This document shows, in pieces, positions 52,616-60,990 of a DNA stretch of 64,000 nucleotides (the stretch's first letter is position 1; each line of letters begins with the position of its first letter). The stretch is from the NCBI RefSeq assembly GCF_003461245.1, contig NZ_QTWS01000017.1, positions 19,204 through 83,203 on the forward strand, read 5' to 3'. The stretch comes from Blautia sp. AF19-10LB (GTDB lineage Bacteria > Bacillota > Clostridia > Lachnospirales > Lachnospiraceae). Made by a program: the position numbers and the translations under genes. Under the pieces are notes generated by a model. The model did no database searches. It saw only the letters and a program-made list of their open reading frames with translations, and had not been told where the DNA came from.

Positions 52616-53359
52616 ATGGCAAAATGGACAGTGCGGGCTATTCAGGTAGGAAGTATTGATCTGGATCGTTCAGCTATGACACATTTTAAAGGAAAAGGTG
52701 AACGTATTACAGTTCCGATCTGGTGTGCAGGGGCGACAGATGGAATACATAAGGTGATTGTAGATACGGGAATTCGTGATCTCGAAGAATACAGAAAAGC
52801 GGAACCTGGAGTAAAACAGACACCAGATCAGGTTACAACAGCTGCAATTAAGAGAGTCATGGGATGGGAACCTGATGACATTGATATTGTTATCAACACA
52901 CATCTTCACTGTGACCATAGCGGAAGTAACAGAGAATTTAAAAATGCTAAGTTCTACGTTCAGAAAAAAGAGTGGGAAGCTGCATTTAATCCTCTTGTGC
53001 CGGAGGCGCCTTTCTACGATAAACTTTGCTACGACAAGAATGCAGTTAATTATTTCCAGTGGAATTTCCTTGAGGGAGATACAGAAATCCTGCCAGGACT
53101 GAGAGTGATTACAACGCCAGGACATACAAGAGGACATCAGTCAGTAATGTTTGACACAAAGGACGGAGTTGTATGTGTTTCAGGTGATATCTGTAATGTG
53201 GCAGAAAATGTAAATGGTAATCTGGAGCCGAATATCGTGGTAATGGTTCCGGAAACATATGAAAGCTTTGAACGCATCCGACAGTTTGCACATTATATTC
53301 TGCCAGGACATGAACCGGCTATTGAGGATGGTTCTGACAAGTTTATAGCTGTTTTATAA
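52616..53359 (+). CDS. MBL-fold hydrolase resembling N-acyl homoserine lactonases
   Basis: A 247-residue metallo-beta-lactamase-fold enzyme with the two-zinc motif NTHLHCDHSGSN near residue 98. Further ligands are in TTPGHTRGHQSVMF, SGDICN (Asp) and ILPGHEPA. The spacing and the N-terminal region (IPVPIWCAGA-like stretch and VDTGI) match AHL-lactonase family proteins, which open lactone rings; many relatives have other ester or lactone substrates. AAAGGAGG precedes the ATG. It heads the plus-strand operon next to an ABC importer, so it may act on the imported compound. No signal peptide is present, so it is cytoplasmic. Confidence 0.85.
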   Translation: MAKWTVRAIQVGSIDLDRSAMTHFKGKGERITVPIWCAGATDGIHKVIVDTGIRDLEEYRKAEPGVKQTPDQVTTAAIKRVMGWEPDDIDIVINTHLHCDHSGSNREFKNAKFYVQKKEWEAAFNPLVPEAPFYDKLCYDKNAVNYFQWNFLEGDTEILPGLRVITTPGHTRGHQSVMFDTKDGVVCVSGDICNVAENVNGNLEPNIVVMVPETYESFERIRQFAHYILPGHEPAIEDGSDKFIAVL

Positions 53360-53417
53360 GAATATCTATTAGGGGAAAATAAAACTATACAAAACTATAT
53401 AATAAGGAGAAAACAAT

Positions 53418-54542
53418 ATGAAAAAAAGAGCATTGGCAATCGTTATGGCAGGTTTAATGGCAGTATCTATGAGCAGCGTATGTGCATATGCAAAAGACGA
53501 AGAAAAAGAAGCGAAAACAGAAGGATTCTACATTGGTCTGTCAAATGGTTACTGGGGAAATACCTGGCGTGCACAGATGGTAGAGGATTTTGAAAACAAG
53601 GCAGAAGAATATAAAGAAGAAGGTATTATTTCTGATTATATGATCTCCAACTCAAACAGTGACGCAACAGAGCAGCTGAACCAGATAAATGCAATGATCG
53701 ATTCAGGAGTTGATGCAATTCTTATTGATGCGGTATCTCCTACAACAATTAAATCCGCAGTTGAGAAAGCAAAAGCAAAAGGAATTCTCGTAGTGATTGC
53801 AAATGACCCGGCAGCTTATGAAGATACGATCTGTGTCTGTGGAGATAATTATACATGGCAGAAGATCCAGGCAATGTGGCTGATGGAACAGATCGAAGGA
53901 AAAGGCGATATCGTAAAGATTACTGGTGTATCTGGTAATGCGGCAGATACTATTCGTGAGCAGGCTAATGATGATATTCTGGCAGAATATCCAGATGTAA
54001 ATGTTCTTACTTCCGCACCTGGAAACTGGTCACAGACAGATGCACAGTCCGTTATGACGACATTTTTATCAAGCTACGACAGTATTGATGCGATTCTTGA
54101 ACAGGACGTAATGGCAGAAGGTGTTATCAAAGCATATGAAAATGCCGGTAAAGATATCCCGGTTATGACAGGAGATTACACAAAATCCTTCTTTGCAAAA
54201 TGGGCAGAAATGGAAGATCTTAATACAATTGGTGTTCCGTATGCACCAGGTAATGCAACTGTAGCACTTGAGGTAGCTGTGAGATTGCTTCAGGGAAAAG
54301 AAATCGATGAGGCTAATTTAGTTGCAAATCCAATGGATGAAAATCTGATTAATACAGTCATGGTAGCCCCGCCGTACGTTGTTACCAAGGAAGCACAGCC
54401 GGACGCTACGTGGATGGAAGGACTGGAAAATACAGAAGCTATTTCACTGGATGAAGCAATGGAACTGTTAAAAGATTCAGCTGATACGGCTGCATTAGAC
54501 GGTTATATGTCAGACGAAGCTGTCGACAAATTATTCAAATAA
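53418..54542 (+). CDS. Ribose-type ABC importer, substrate-binding protein
   Basis: A 374-residue extracytoplasmic binding protein of the Peripla_BP_4 (ribose/xylose) class. It has a signal sequence of about 25 residues (MKKRALAIVMAGLMAVSMSS then VCAYA). The mature protein has FYIGLSNGYWGNTWRAQM and a repeated IDSGVDAILIDAVSPTTIKSAVEKAKAKGI domain. The Cys in the leader is not in a good lipobox (VC preceded by SS), so this may be a freely secreted or signal-peptidase-I-processed protein, which is unusual for a Gram-positive SBP. TAAGGAG precedes the ATG. It is followed by a hairpin and the ATPase gene. Confidence 0.88.
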   Translation: MKKRALAIVMAGLMAVSMSSVCAYAKDEEKEAKTEGFYIGLSNGYWGNTWRAQMVEDFENKAEEYKEEGIISDYMISNSNSDATEQLNQINAMIDSGVDAILIDAVSPTTIKSAVEKAKAKGILVVIANDPAAYEDTICVCGDNYTWQKIQAMWLMEQIEGKGDIVKITGVSGNAADTIREQANDDILAEYPDVNVLTSAPGNWSQTDAQSVMTTFLSSYDSIDAILEQDVMAEGVIKAYENAGKDIPVMTGDYTKSFFAKWAEMEDLNTIGVPYAPGNATVALEVAVRLLQGKEIDEANLVANPMDENLINTVMVAPPYVVTKEAQPDATWMEGLENTEAISLDEAMELLKDSADTAALDGYMSDEAVDKLFK

Positions 54543-54554
54543 AGAAACCGTATT

Positions 54555-54597
54555 CAGGGACTGGCGGTAGTTGATGCCTCCGCCAGTCCTGTTTTTA
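54555..54597 (+). terminator. Hairpin between the binding protein and ATPase genes (attenuator)
   Basis: GGACTGGCGG (54558-54567) pairs with CCGCCAGTCC (54580-54589), extended by CAG/CTG with a bulge, and is followed by TTTTT. Partial termination here would yield more binding protein than membrane components. A degenerate operator-like AAGAAACCGTATTC lies just before it at 54542-54555. Confidence 0.7.
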
Positions 54598-54625
54598 ATA
54601 TAGACAGGATACAGGAGGAGGCAAT

Positions 54626-56116
54626 ATGGGGCTTATTTTTCAAAATATATCAAAAAAATATGGTGCTGTTGTAGCAATAAAACACGCTGAAATGGAAATT
54701 GAAAATGGAGAAGTCAGGGCTATTTTAGGTGGAAATGGATCTGGAAAGTCGACACTGGCAAAAGCTCTGGGTGGACTGATAAGTAAAAATTCCGGAGAAA
54801 TTATTTTTGACGGACAATCGATTGATTTCAAATCACCGAAAGAAGCGAAAAAAAATCATGTAATAATGACAAGCCAGGAACTGAGTCTGTTCGGAAATCT
54901 GACGGTAGAAGAAAATATCTGCATATGTGACGTACCTTTAAAAGGCATTTTTACAGATAAAAAAAGAATTAAAGAAAAGTCGCTGGAAATTTTAAAGGTG
55001 ATGAAATTAGAAAACATTGCGACAAAAAAAGTAGAAGATCTTGCACCAAACCAGCAGTATATGGTAGAACTTGCCAAAGCACTGGTTCAGGAACCAAAAC
55101 TTCTTATTATTGATGAGATCACGTCAGCTTTATACAGAGAAGATGTAGAAATCGTTGATGATATTATAAAAGATCTGAAGAAAAAGGGATGTATGGTTTT
55201 ATTTATTTCGCATCGTATGTCAGAATTATATGCTATGTGTGACAGTGTCACGATTATGAAAAACGGAGAGACCCTCGGTACTTATCCGATGCAGGAAAAA
55301 ACGGAAAGTGAGTTACTTTCTCTGATGGTAGGATCAAAAGTAGAGACTGGCAGACAACATAAAAACCGTCAGGCAAAGAGTGAAAAAGATATATTGATCA
55401 AAGCACCACACATAAAAATTCCTTCCTATGGAACAGAGGAAAGTCTGGAGATCAGAAAGGGAGAGATTATAGGTGTTGCAGGACTGCAGGGACATGGTCA
55501 GACCGATCTTGTCAATTCGCTGTATGGTAACCTGGGAGAAATAAAAATCATCATCGATGGCAAAGAGGTTTCTATTCATAATTCCAGACAGGCAGTTTCA
55601 AATGGATTTGCATTTATTTCCGGCGACAGGGAACGGGATGGAACATTCCAGGAGCGTAATCTGGCTGAGAATCTTGCAGCAGTGAAAGAACTGGTCAAGC
55701 ATGAAAAAATCGGTGATTCCAGGTCTGTTCTGGACAGCTTTAATGTTAAATACGATAATCCGGGACAGCTGATTACTGCATTGAGCGGTGGTAACCAGCA
55801 GAAAGTTGTTGTAGGACGGTGGTTAAGCACAAAGCCGCGGCTTCTTCTGGCAAATGACCCTACAAAAGGTATTGATGTTAAAGCAAGAACAGATCTTCAT
55901 AAAGAGTTTGTGAAACTTGCAGAAGAGGGAAATGCGGTAATCATGATTTCCAGTGATGATGATGAGCTGGTAAATGTTACATCTATGGCAGAATGTTCAA
56001 GGGTTATTGTTATGTATGAAGGGCATATTTCTGCAATTCTTGAGGGCGATGCTATTACAAGAGAGAACATTTCGGCGGCATCTATGCCGATTGAAGAAAA
56101 ACAAATGCAGGCATAA
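54626..56116 (+). CDS. Ribose-type ABC importer ATPase (two fused nucleotide-binding domains)
   Basis: A 496-residue RbsA/MglA-like ATPase. The first domain has Walker A GGNGSGKST near residue 35 and Walker B LLIIDEITSAL. Its signature is altered (DLAPNQQYMVELAKAL in place of LSVGQ). The second domain has the degenerate Walker A of this family (AGLQGHGQTDL) and a normal signature LSGGNQQKVVVGRWL. CAGGAGGAGG precedes the ATG. It works with the two permeases encoded next. The class imports pentoses, hexoses, autoinducer-2 and related polar molecules. Confidence 0.93.
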   Translation: MGLIFQNISKKYGAVVAIKHAEMEIENGEVRAILGGNGSGKSTLAKALGGLISKNSGEIIFDGQSIDFKSPKEAKKNHVIMTSQELSLFGNLTVEENICICDVPLKGIFTDKKRIKEKSLEILKVMKLENIATKKVEDLAPNQQYMVELAKALVQEPKLLIIDEITSALYREDVEIVDDIIKDLKKKGCMVLFISHRMSELYAMCDSVTIMKNGETLGTYPMQEKTESELLSLMVGSKVETGRQHKNRQAKSEKDILIKAPHIKIPSYGTEESLEIRKGEIIGVAGLQGHGQTDLVNSLYGNLGEIKIIIDGKEVSIHNSRQAVSNGFAFISGDRERDGTFQERNLAENLAAVKELVKHEKIGDSRSVLDSFNVKYDNPGQLITALSGGNQQKVVVGRWLSTKPRLLLANDPTKGIDVKARTDLHKEFVKLAEEGNAVIMISSDDDELVNVTSMAECSRVIVMYEGHISAILEGDAITRENISAASMPIEEKQMQA

Positions 56117-56137
56117 TTGAAAGGAGGATAAAATCAG

Positions 56138-57112
56138 ATGAACAAAGTAAAGAAACTGATGTCATGGAATGCATTTCCGGCATTATTATTGTTTGTAATA
56201 TTTCTTGGGATTAATGGAGTAATGACAGGTGGACTGAGTGTATCTTTTTTTCGATCCTTCATTTCCACTAATGCAGGTGCGATTTGTGTGGCAATCGGTG
56301 TAACTGCTACGATTCTTGTTGCAGGTACTGATATTTCTCTTGGTTCGATCGTGTCGCTGGTAAATGTGGTTATTGTTACTGCTTTTGAGAAAGGATTTTC
56401 TGTACCGCAGGCTGCATTGCTGGGGCTGTTGACTGCAGTTCTGTGTGGAATGTTCAATGGTTTTGTTGTAGGCATCATGAGAGTTAATCCGCTGCTGGCA
56501 ACATTTGCAACATCAATTGCATTTGCAGGAATTGCATTATGGATTTTGCCATATCCTGGTGGCTATATTGATTTCACTTTTGGTGACTGGTATCTGGGAA
56601 ATATGTTTGGTATTATTCCGACGCCGGTAGTATTGATAGCCATTCTTGTACTTATATGGATATTTGTAATGAAATTACCTGTGGGATTGCATATTTATGC
56701 GTTGGGTAAAGATGTAAAGAAGGCGTATGCATCAGGAATAAATGTTGCTGCGTTAAGATTTTTTGTGCATACATTTGCCGGTCTGGCGGCAGGAGTTGCC
56801 GGTATTTGTATAAGTGCCAATATATGTGCCGGAAGTCCGACAGTAGGATCTGCCATGAGTATGAATTCTATCGCAGCGGCAGTTATCGGCGGTGTTTCTC
56901 TGAATGGAGGAATCGGAGGAATATGGAGTGGTATTTTCGGCGCCTCTTTCCTGAGTATTCTGATTTCTATTGTCGTATCTGCAAATTTAAGTTCTATAGT
57001 ACAGAGCTTTATACAGGGACTGATCCTGCTGATTGGAGTTACAGTGTCTATTGCAGCATCAGATAAAGAAATCAAAACAAAAATAAAGAGAGCTATAGGA
57101 GGAAAGAGATGA
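56138..57112 (+). CDS. Ribose-type ABC importer permease 1
   Basis: A 324-residue BPD_transp_2 (RbsC-type) permease with about nine hydrophobic helices. It has the ATILVAGTDISLGSIVSL segment and the motif AAVIGGVSLNGGIGG with GAVSxL-like GIFGASFLSIL, which are the family signatures. GGAGG precedes the ATG by 12 bases. It overlaps the second permease by four bases (ATGA), so a heterodimeric channel is likely. Confidence 0.92.
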   Translation: MNKVKKLMSWNAFPALLLFVIFLGINGVMTGGLSVSFFRSFISTNAGAICVAIGVTATILVAGTDISLGSIVSLVNVVIVTAFEKGFSVPQAALLGLLTAVLCGMFNGFVVGIMRVNPLLATFATSIAFAGIALWILPYPGGYIDFTFGDWYLGNMFGIIPTPVVLIAILVLIWIFVMKLPVGLHIYALGKDVKKAYASGINVAALRFFVHTFAGLAAGVAGICISANICAGSPTVGSAMSMNSIAAAVIGGVSLNGGIGGIWSGIFGASFLSILISIVVSANLSSIVQSFIQGLILLIGVTVSIAASDKEIKTKIKRAIGGKR

Positions 57113-58065
57113 AAACACTGAAAAAGCTTAACAATCCATATCTTCCGGCAATTATAGGAACGGTTGCTCTTTTAATTCTTGGACAGTGTCTGAGCAAAGG
57201 TTTTCTGTCTATGAATAATATTTCAAGTATTTTGATGACAACGTCAATTCTTACACTTGCGTCAATTGGCCAGGCAGCGGTAATCATATCAGGTGACAGT
57301 GGGCTTGACATGTCTGTTGGTGCAATCATGTCTATGACAGCTCTCTTTGGTCCAATGATAAATGTAGGATCTGGCGTAGCCTCATTTATTTTAATGATTC
57401 CTGCTGTTATGCTTATGGGAGCTGTTGTCGGCGCAATTAATGGCACCGGAGTTCAAATGTTAAAGGTTGTTCCGCTGGTTATGACGCTGATTATGTCAAA
57501 TGTTGTAGATGGCTTTTCAATCATGGTTACAAAAGGGCAGCCATCTGTTATGGTAGGAAAGGAATTACAGGGAATCTCAAAAACATTAGTAGGTCCACTG
57601 AGAATCCTGCCAACAGTAGTGCTCATTGTTTTGATCTTACTGGAAGTTCTGTTCCTGAGAAGAAGCCGCTATGGAAGAAGTCTGTTTCTGGCAGGTAATA
57701 ATAGAAATGCGGCAAATCTCTGTGGTATCAACAGTAAAAAGATAATTATCCTGGCGTATGTGTTTGGTGGAGCTATGGCGGGATTTGCAGGGCTTATGCT
57801 GGTTGGATATGCAGGAACGGCACAGATGAATATGGCAAGCAGCTATACAATGCTTTCTGTTGCAGCAGTAGTTATTGGTGGAACCAAACTGACAGGTGGA
57901 AAAGGTACATTCATTGGAGGTGCTCTTGGTGCTTTGGTGCTGGTACTTATTACAAATATTCTTCAGGCATTAAATATGGCCGCAGGATTAAGATCTCTGA
58001 TCCAGGGAATTATTCTGATCGTGATTCTGATGATGAACAGCAGAGCACCTAAGCTTCGACAGTAA
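57109..58065 (+). CDS. Ribose-type ABC importer permease 2
   Basis: A 318-residue RbsC-type permease. It has the AAVIISGDSGLDMSVGAIMS segment, FLRRSRYGRSLFLAGNNRNAANLCGI (the cytoplasmic EAA-like coupling loop) and VAAVVIGGTKLTGGKGT. It pairs with permease 1; importers with two different permeases in this class include LsrCD (autoinducer-2). GGAGG precedes the ATG. The LacI gene follows after 78 bp. Confidence 0.92.
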   Translation: MKTLKKLNNPYLPAIIGTVALLILGQCLSKGFLSMNNISSILMTTSILTLASIGQAAVIISGDSGLDMSVGAIMSMTALFGPMINVGSGVASFILMIPAVMLMGAVVGAINGTGVQMLKVVPLVMTLIMSNVVDGFSIMVTKGQPSVMVGKELQGISKTLVGPLRILPTVVLIVLILLEVLFLRRSRYGRSLFLAGNNRNAANLCGINSKKIIILAYVFGGAMAGFAGLMLVGYAGTAQMNMASSYTMLSVAAVVIGGTKLTGGKGTFIGGALGALVLVLITNILQALNMAAGLRSLIQGIILIVILMMNSRAPKLRQ

Positions 58066-58143
58066 TGATAAATATTATTACCAGAATATCTATTGCGAAA
58101 AGAAAGTGCATGATGTAAAATTGAAGAGAAAAGGAGAAAATGC

Positions 58144-59160
58144 ATGAAGAATGGAAAGTATGGCATTTCAGATGTTGCAGAGATGTTAGGCGTTTCAAAA
58201 TCAACAGTTTCTCGCGTAATCAATGGAAATGAAGGTGTCGGTCCGGAACTTCGTAAAAAAGTGATGGACTTTATCAATGAAATAGGATATCAGCCAAATA
58301 CGATAGCCCAGAGTTTAAGTAAGGGACGGATGAACATAGTGGCATTGATACTGGGAGATATTCGAAATCCGTTTTATGCAGATTTGACATTTAATATTCA
58401 GAGGATTCTTAACGACAATGGTTATATGGTAATGGTTCTGAACAGTGAATATAACATTGATAGAGAACTGGAATTTTTGAAATTAACAGAGCAATTTAAT
58501 TTTGCAGGTTTGATTTTGATAACGGCACAGGAAAAAGCAATAGAAGAGAGACTGAAAAATATGGAAATGCCAAAGGTGCTTGTTAATCGTATTCTACCAT
58601 ATTATACAGGAGATTCGGTGTTAATTGATAATTTTCAGGCAGGATATCAGGCAACTATGCATCTGATTGAACTGGGACACCGTCACATAGGCTTTATCAA
58701 AGGACCGGGGGTATCTTCTGCATCCAGTCAGCGCTTTGCAGGTTACCGACAGGTACTTGAGAATTATGGCTTTTCTTTTGATGAGAAATGTGTGTTTGAG
58801 AGCGATCTGAAATTAGAAACAGGACGGGCGCTGGCACAGCAATTTTTAGAAATAAAAGAGCGTCCAAGTGCGATGGTTGTGGTAAACGATATGACTGCAA
58901 TCGGTTTTATGGATGGCTGCAGGAAAGCGGGAATCCGTATTCCTGAAGAGTTGTCAATCATAAGTTTTGATGATATTGCAATGGCGTCAATGTATGGTAT
59001 CGAACTGACGACGATAAGCCAGCATGTAGATGAAATGGGTGAAAAAGCAGCACATTTGATGTTGAAACAGTTAAATGACAAAGATGCGAAAACAGAGCGT
59101 ATTATTATGGAGCCAACTTTGATTGTAAGAAAAACAACCTGTGAATGTTCTGAGATTTGA
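58144..59160 (+). CDS. LacI-family repressor, likely regulator of the catabolic module
   Basis: A 338-residue LacI/GalR regulator. The N-terminal helix-turn-helix is ISDVAEMLGVSKSTVSRVINGNEGV with the hinge YQPNTIAQSLSKGRM. The C-terminal periplasmic-binding-like ligand domain has VALILGDIRNPFYADLTF and SIISFDDIAMASMYGIELTTI. AGGAG lies 7 bases before the ATG. It sits in the same operon as the importer. The three operators in the divergent promoter region have the LacI-type CG-centred shape, so this protein is their natural candidate ligand. The inducer would be the imported substrate or a pathway intermediate. Confidence 0.95.
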   Translation: MKNGKYGISDVAEMLGVSKSTVSRVINGNEGVGPELRKKVMDFINEIGYQPNTIAQSLSKGRMNIVALILGDIRNPFYADLTFNIQRILNDNGYMVMVLNSEYNIDRELEFLKLTEQFNFAGLILITAQEKAIEERLKNMEMPKVLVNRILPYYTGDSVLIDNFQAGYQATMHLIELGHRHIGFIKGPGVSSASSQRFAGYRQVLENYGFSFDEKCVFESDLKLETGRALAQQFLEIKERPSAMVVVNDMTAIGFMDGCRKAGIRIPEELSIISFDDIAMASMYGIELTTISQHVDEMGEKAAHLMLKQLNDKDAKTERIIMEPTLIVRKTTCECSEI

Positions 59161-59229
59161 AAAGTTTGCCAGTTGGAGAGATTCACTGGCGGCAGTTTGC
59201 AAATTCTATATGGAAAGTGGTGGAAATAA

Positions 59230-59703
59230 GTGCATAGAATGAAACGGGTAGAGGATTCCCGTACGGAGAATACATTTCTGATCATGAATAAACATATCAA
59301 CTGTTATGGACGTCTCTTTGGTGGAGTGCTGATGCAGTGGATTGATGAGATGGCGGGGATTGTAGCTCGCCGTCATGCCGGTACGATTGTTACAACAGCC
59401 TGTGTAGATAACCTGAATTTTAAAGCAGGTGCTTATCTGGGAGATGTGGTTGTGCTGATCGGAAAACTGACCTATGTAGGCAGGACCTCTATGGAAGTAC
59501 GAATTGATACTTATGTGGAGGAGTCGGATGGAACACGCAGGATGATTAACAGAGCTTATGAAGTTATGGTGGCATTGGATGAGGACGACAACAAAGTGGA
59601 CGTACCGGGTCTTATCGTAGAGACAGAGTCTGAAAAGGCAGAATGGGAAGGCGGAGAAAAGCGATATACACTACGGAAGGAAAGGCGAAGAGAAGGATAC
59701 TGA
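59230..59703 (+). CDS. Acyl-CoA thioesterase, hotdog fold (YciA/BACH-like)
   Basis: A 157-residue hotdog-fold thioesterase of the YciA/cytosolic acyl-CoA hydrolase type. It has MNKHINCYGRLFGGVLMQWIDEMAGIVARRHAG, with the catalytic Asp region, and ACVDNLNFKAGAYLGDVVVL. It would release CoA from acyl-CoAs, perhaps to protect the CoA pool of the pathway. The GTG at 59230 has GGTGG 6 bases upstream; the ATG at 59239 is 15 bases away and less likely. It is the last gene of the module, followed by a perfect terminator. Confidence 0.9.
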   Translation: MHRMKRVEDSRTENTFLIMNKHINCYGRLFGGVLMQWIDEMAGIVARRHAGTIVTTACVDNLNFKAGAYLGDVVVLIGKLTYVGRTSMEVRIDTYVEESDGTRRMINRAYEVMVALDEDDNKVDVPGLIVETESEKAEWEGGEKRYTLRKERRREGY

Positions 59704-59711
59704 TGTTAATG

Positions 59712-59760
59712 AAGCCTGAGGCTATCTATCATATTATGGCAGATAGCCTCAGGCTTGTTC
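59712..59760 (+). terminator. Strong terminator at the right end of the module
   Basis: AAGCCTGAGGCTATCT (59712-59727) and AGATAGCCTCAGGCTT (59741-59756) are perfectly complementary over 16 bp with a 13-base loop, then GTTC. Confidence 0.85.
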
Positions 59761-59858
59761 TTGCATTTTTACATATTAAAATAGAGAATATAGAATATAG
59801 CAATTATAAGTAAGTGTCATACAGAGCAGTAGAAAATCGTATGGCACTTTTATTGTAT
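59761..59858 (+). repeat. Right flanking direct repeat of the AEC 3' end and terminator
   Basis: TTGCATTTTTACATATTAA, TAGAGAATA and AAGTGTCATAC...CGTATGGCACTT align in the same order and orientation with 45531-45620. There is an extra block of about 15 bp (near 59791-59807) and a few substitutions that the stem partly compensates with G-U pairs. No AEC gene precedes this copy; only the terminal part is present. Confidence 0.7.
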
Positions 59859-59889
59859 CTCAAGTAAGCAACGTGAGTGTGTTCAATGA

Positions 59890-59918
59890 TTGACAGCAAA
59901 AGCAGGGTTTGCTACACT
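59890..59918 (+). promoter_or_regulatory. Consensus promoter for the gamma carbonic anhydrase-like gene
   Basis: TTGACA (59890-59895) and TACACT (59913-59918) are 17 bp apart with TGC before the -10. Confidence 0.8.
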
Positions 59919-59960
59919 AAAAACATATTGGCAGAATTGCAGAAGTCAGAGGAAGATACA

Positions 59961-60464
59961 ATGAATTATAGAAGTGTAAAAATATCAGAAGATGCGAGAA
60001 TTTCAAAGCAGTCTGTGCTCGCAGGGGATGTGACGATTGGGAGAGACAGCTGTGTGTTTTATTTTGCGGTGATCCGTGGCGACGAGGCTCCGGTTGTGAT
60101 TGGAGATGAGTCGAATATTCAGGAGAATTGTACAATTCATGTAAGCCGTAACATGCCGGTTCATATTGGAAATAATGTCACTGTAGGGCACAATGCAGTG
60201 ATCCATGGCTGTACGATCGGAGACAGAAGCCTGATCGGGATGGGGGCAGTGATCCTTGATGGTGCAAAGATCGGAAACGACTGTATCATTGGAGCCGGAA
60301 GCCTTGTGACAAAGAATACCGTGATACCGGATGGCTCCCTTGTGATGGGCAGTCCGGCAAAAATTAAACGAAATCTTGCCTGGGAAGAAAAATTGAGAAA
60401 CCTTGAAAATAGCAAAAGATATGTGAATGTCTCCAGAGAGATGCAGGAACAGGGAGTATTATAA
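59961..60464 (+). CDS. Gamma-class carbonic anhydrase-like hexapeptide-repeat protein
   Basis: A 167-residue left-handed beta-helix protein of the YrdA/PaaY/CaiE kind. Hexapeptide turns run from residue 12 to 140 (SVLAGDVTIGRDS, IGDESNIQENCTIHV, IGNNVTVGHNAVIHGCTIGDRSLIGMG and IGNDCIIGAGS). Metal-binding histidines fit HVSRN, GHN and IHG. Some members are zinc carbonic anhydrases; others are thioesterases or acyltransferase-like. The frame is open upstream to 59877, but GAGGAAG at 59949-59955 selects the ATG at 59961. It lies just outside the module and the GNAT gene follows 37 bp later. Confidence 0.88.
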   Translation: MNYRSVKISEDARISKQSVLAGDVTIGRDSCVFYFAVIRGDEAPVVIGDESNIQENCTIHVSRNMPVHIGNNVTVGHNAVIHGCTIGDRSLIGMGAVILDGAKIGNDCIIGAGSLVTKNTVIPDGSLVMGSPAKIKRNLAWEEKLRNLENSKRYVNVSREMQEQGVL

Positions 60465-60501
60465 GAAACTATTATAATTTACAGAGAGTGAGGAAAAATG
60501 C

Positions 60502-60990
60502 ATGTCCTGTACAATAAGAAAAGCCACACCGCAGGATCTTCCGAGAATCCGGGAGATCTACGAGATGGCAAGACAGTTTATGAGAAAAAACGGTAACCAT
60601 TCACAGTGGGGTAAAGGTGACGAACCGGAAGCTCTGATCGAGGAAGATATCCGCCAGGGAAATCTGTATGTACTGGAGGAAGCGAGTATTCATGCAGTAT
60701 TTGCCTTTATTATAGGAGAAGATCCGACCTATCTGGAGATAGAAGAAGGAAACTGGAAGTCAGAGGAACCTTATGCTGCCGTGCATCGGGTAGCCAGCGA
60801 CGGAACCGTGCAGGGTGTCATCGGTCATGTCATGGATTACTGTAGCGCACAGGTACCACATCTTCGGATCGACACACATAAGGATAACAAAGTAATGCAG
60901 CACGTACTGGAAAAATACGGTTTCGTAAGCTGCGGCATCGTGCATGTCCGGGATGGAAGCCCGCGCATTGCATATGAACTGCTCCCGTAA
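60502..60990 (+). CDS. GNAT-family N-acetyltransferase
   Basis: A 162-residue acetyltransferase of the GNAT superfamily. It opens IRKATPQDLPRIREIYEMARQFMRKNGNHSQW, typical of a small clostridial GNAT subfamily, and closes with LRIDTHKDNKVMQHVLEKYGFVSCGIVHV, which carries the end of the acetyl-CoA fold. The Arg/Gln-x-x-Gly-x-Gly motif is not clearly visible: VGH-like VQGVIGHVMD takes its place, so CoA binding may be unusual. The substrate is unknown. GAGGAAAAATGC precedes the ATG. Confidence 0.88.
   Translation: MSCTIRKATPQDLPRIREIYEMARQFMRKNGNHSQWGKGDEPEALIEEDIRQGNLYVLEEASIHAVFAFIIGEDPTYLEIEEGNWKSEEPYAAVHRVASDGTVQGVIGHVMDYCSAQVPHLRIDTHKDNKVMQHVLEKYGFVSCGIVHVRDGSPRIAYELLP

Noticed and set aside
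54626..56116. ATPase with altered signature and Walker A considered as degenerate
   Set aside because: The degenerate second Walker A is normal for RbsA/MglA-type fused ATPases, and the key residues of the active site remain. The first-domain signature change is noted in the feature only.
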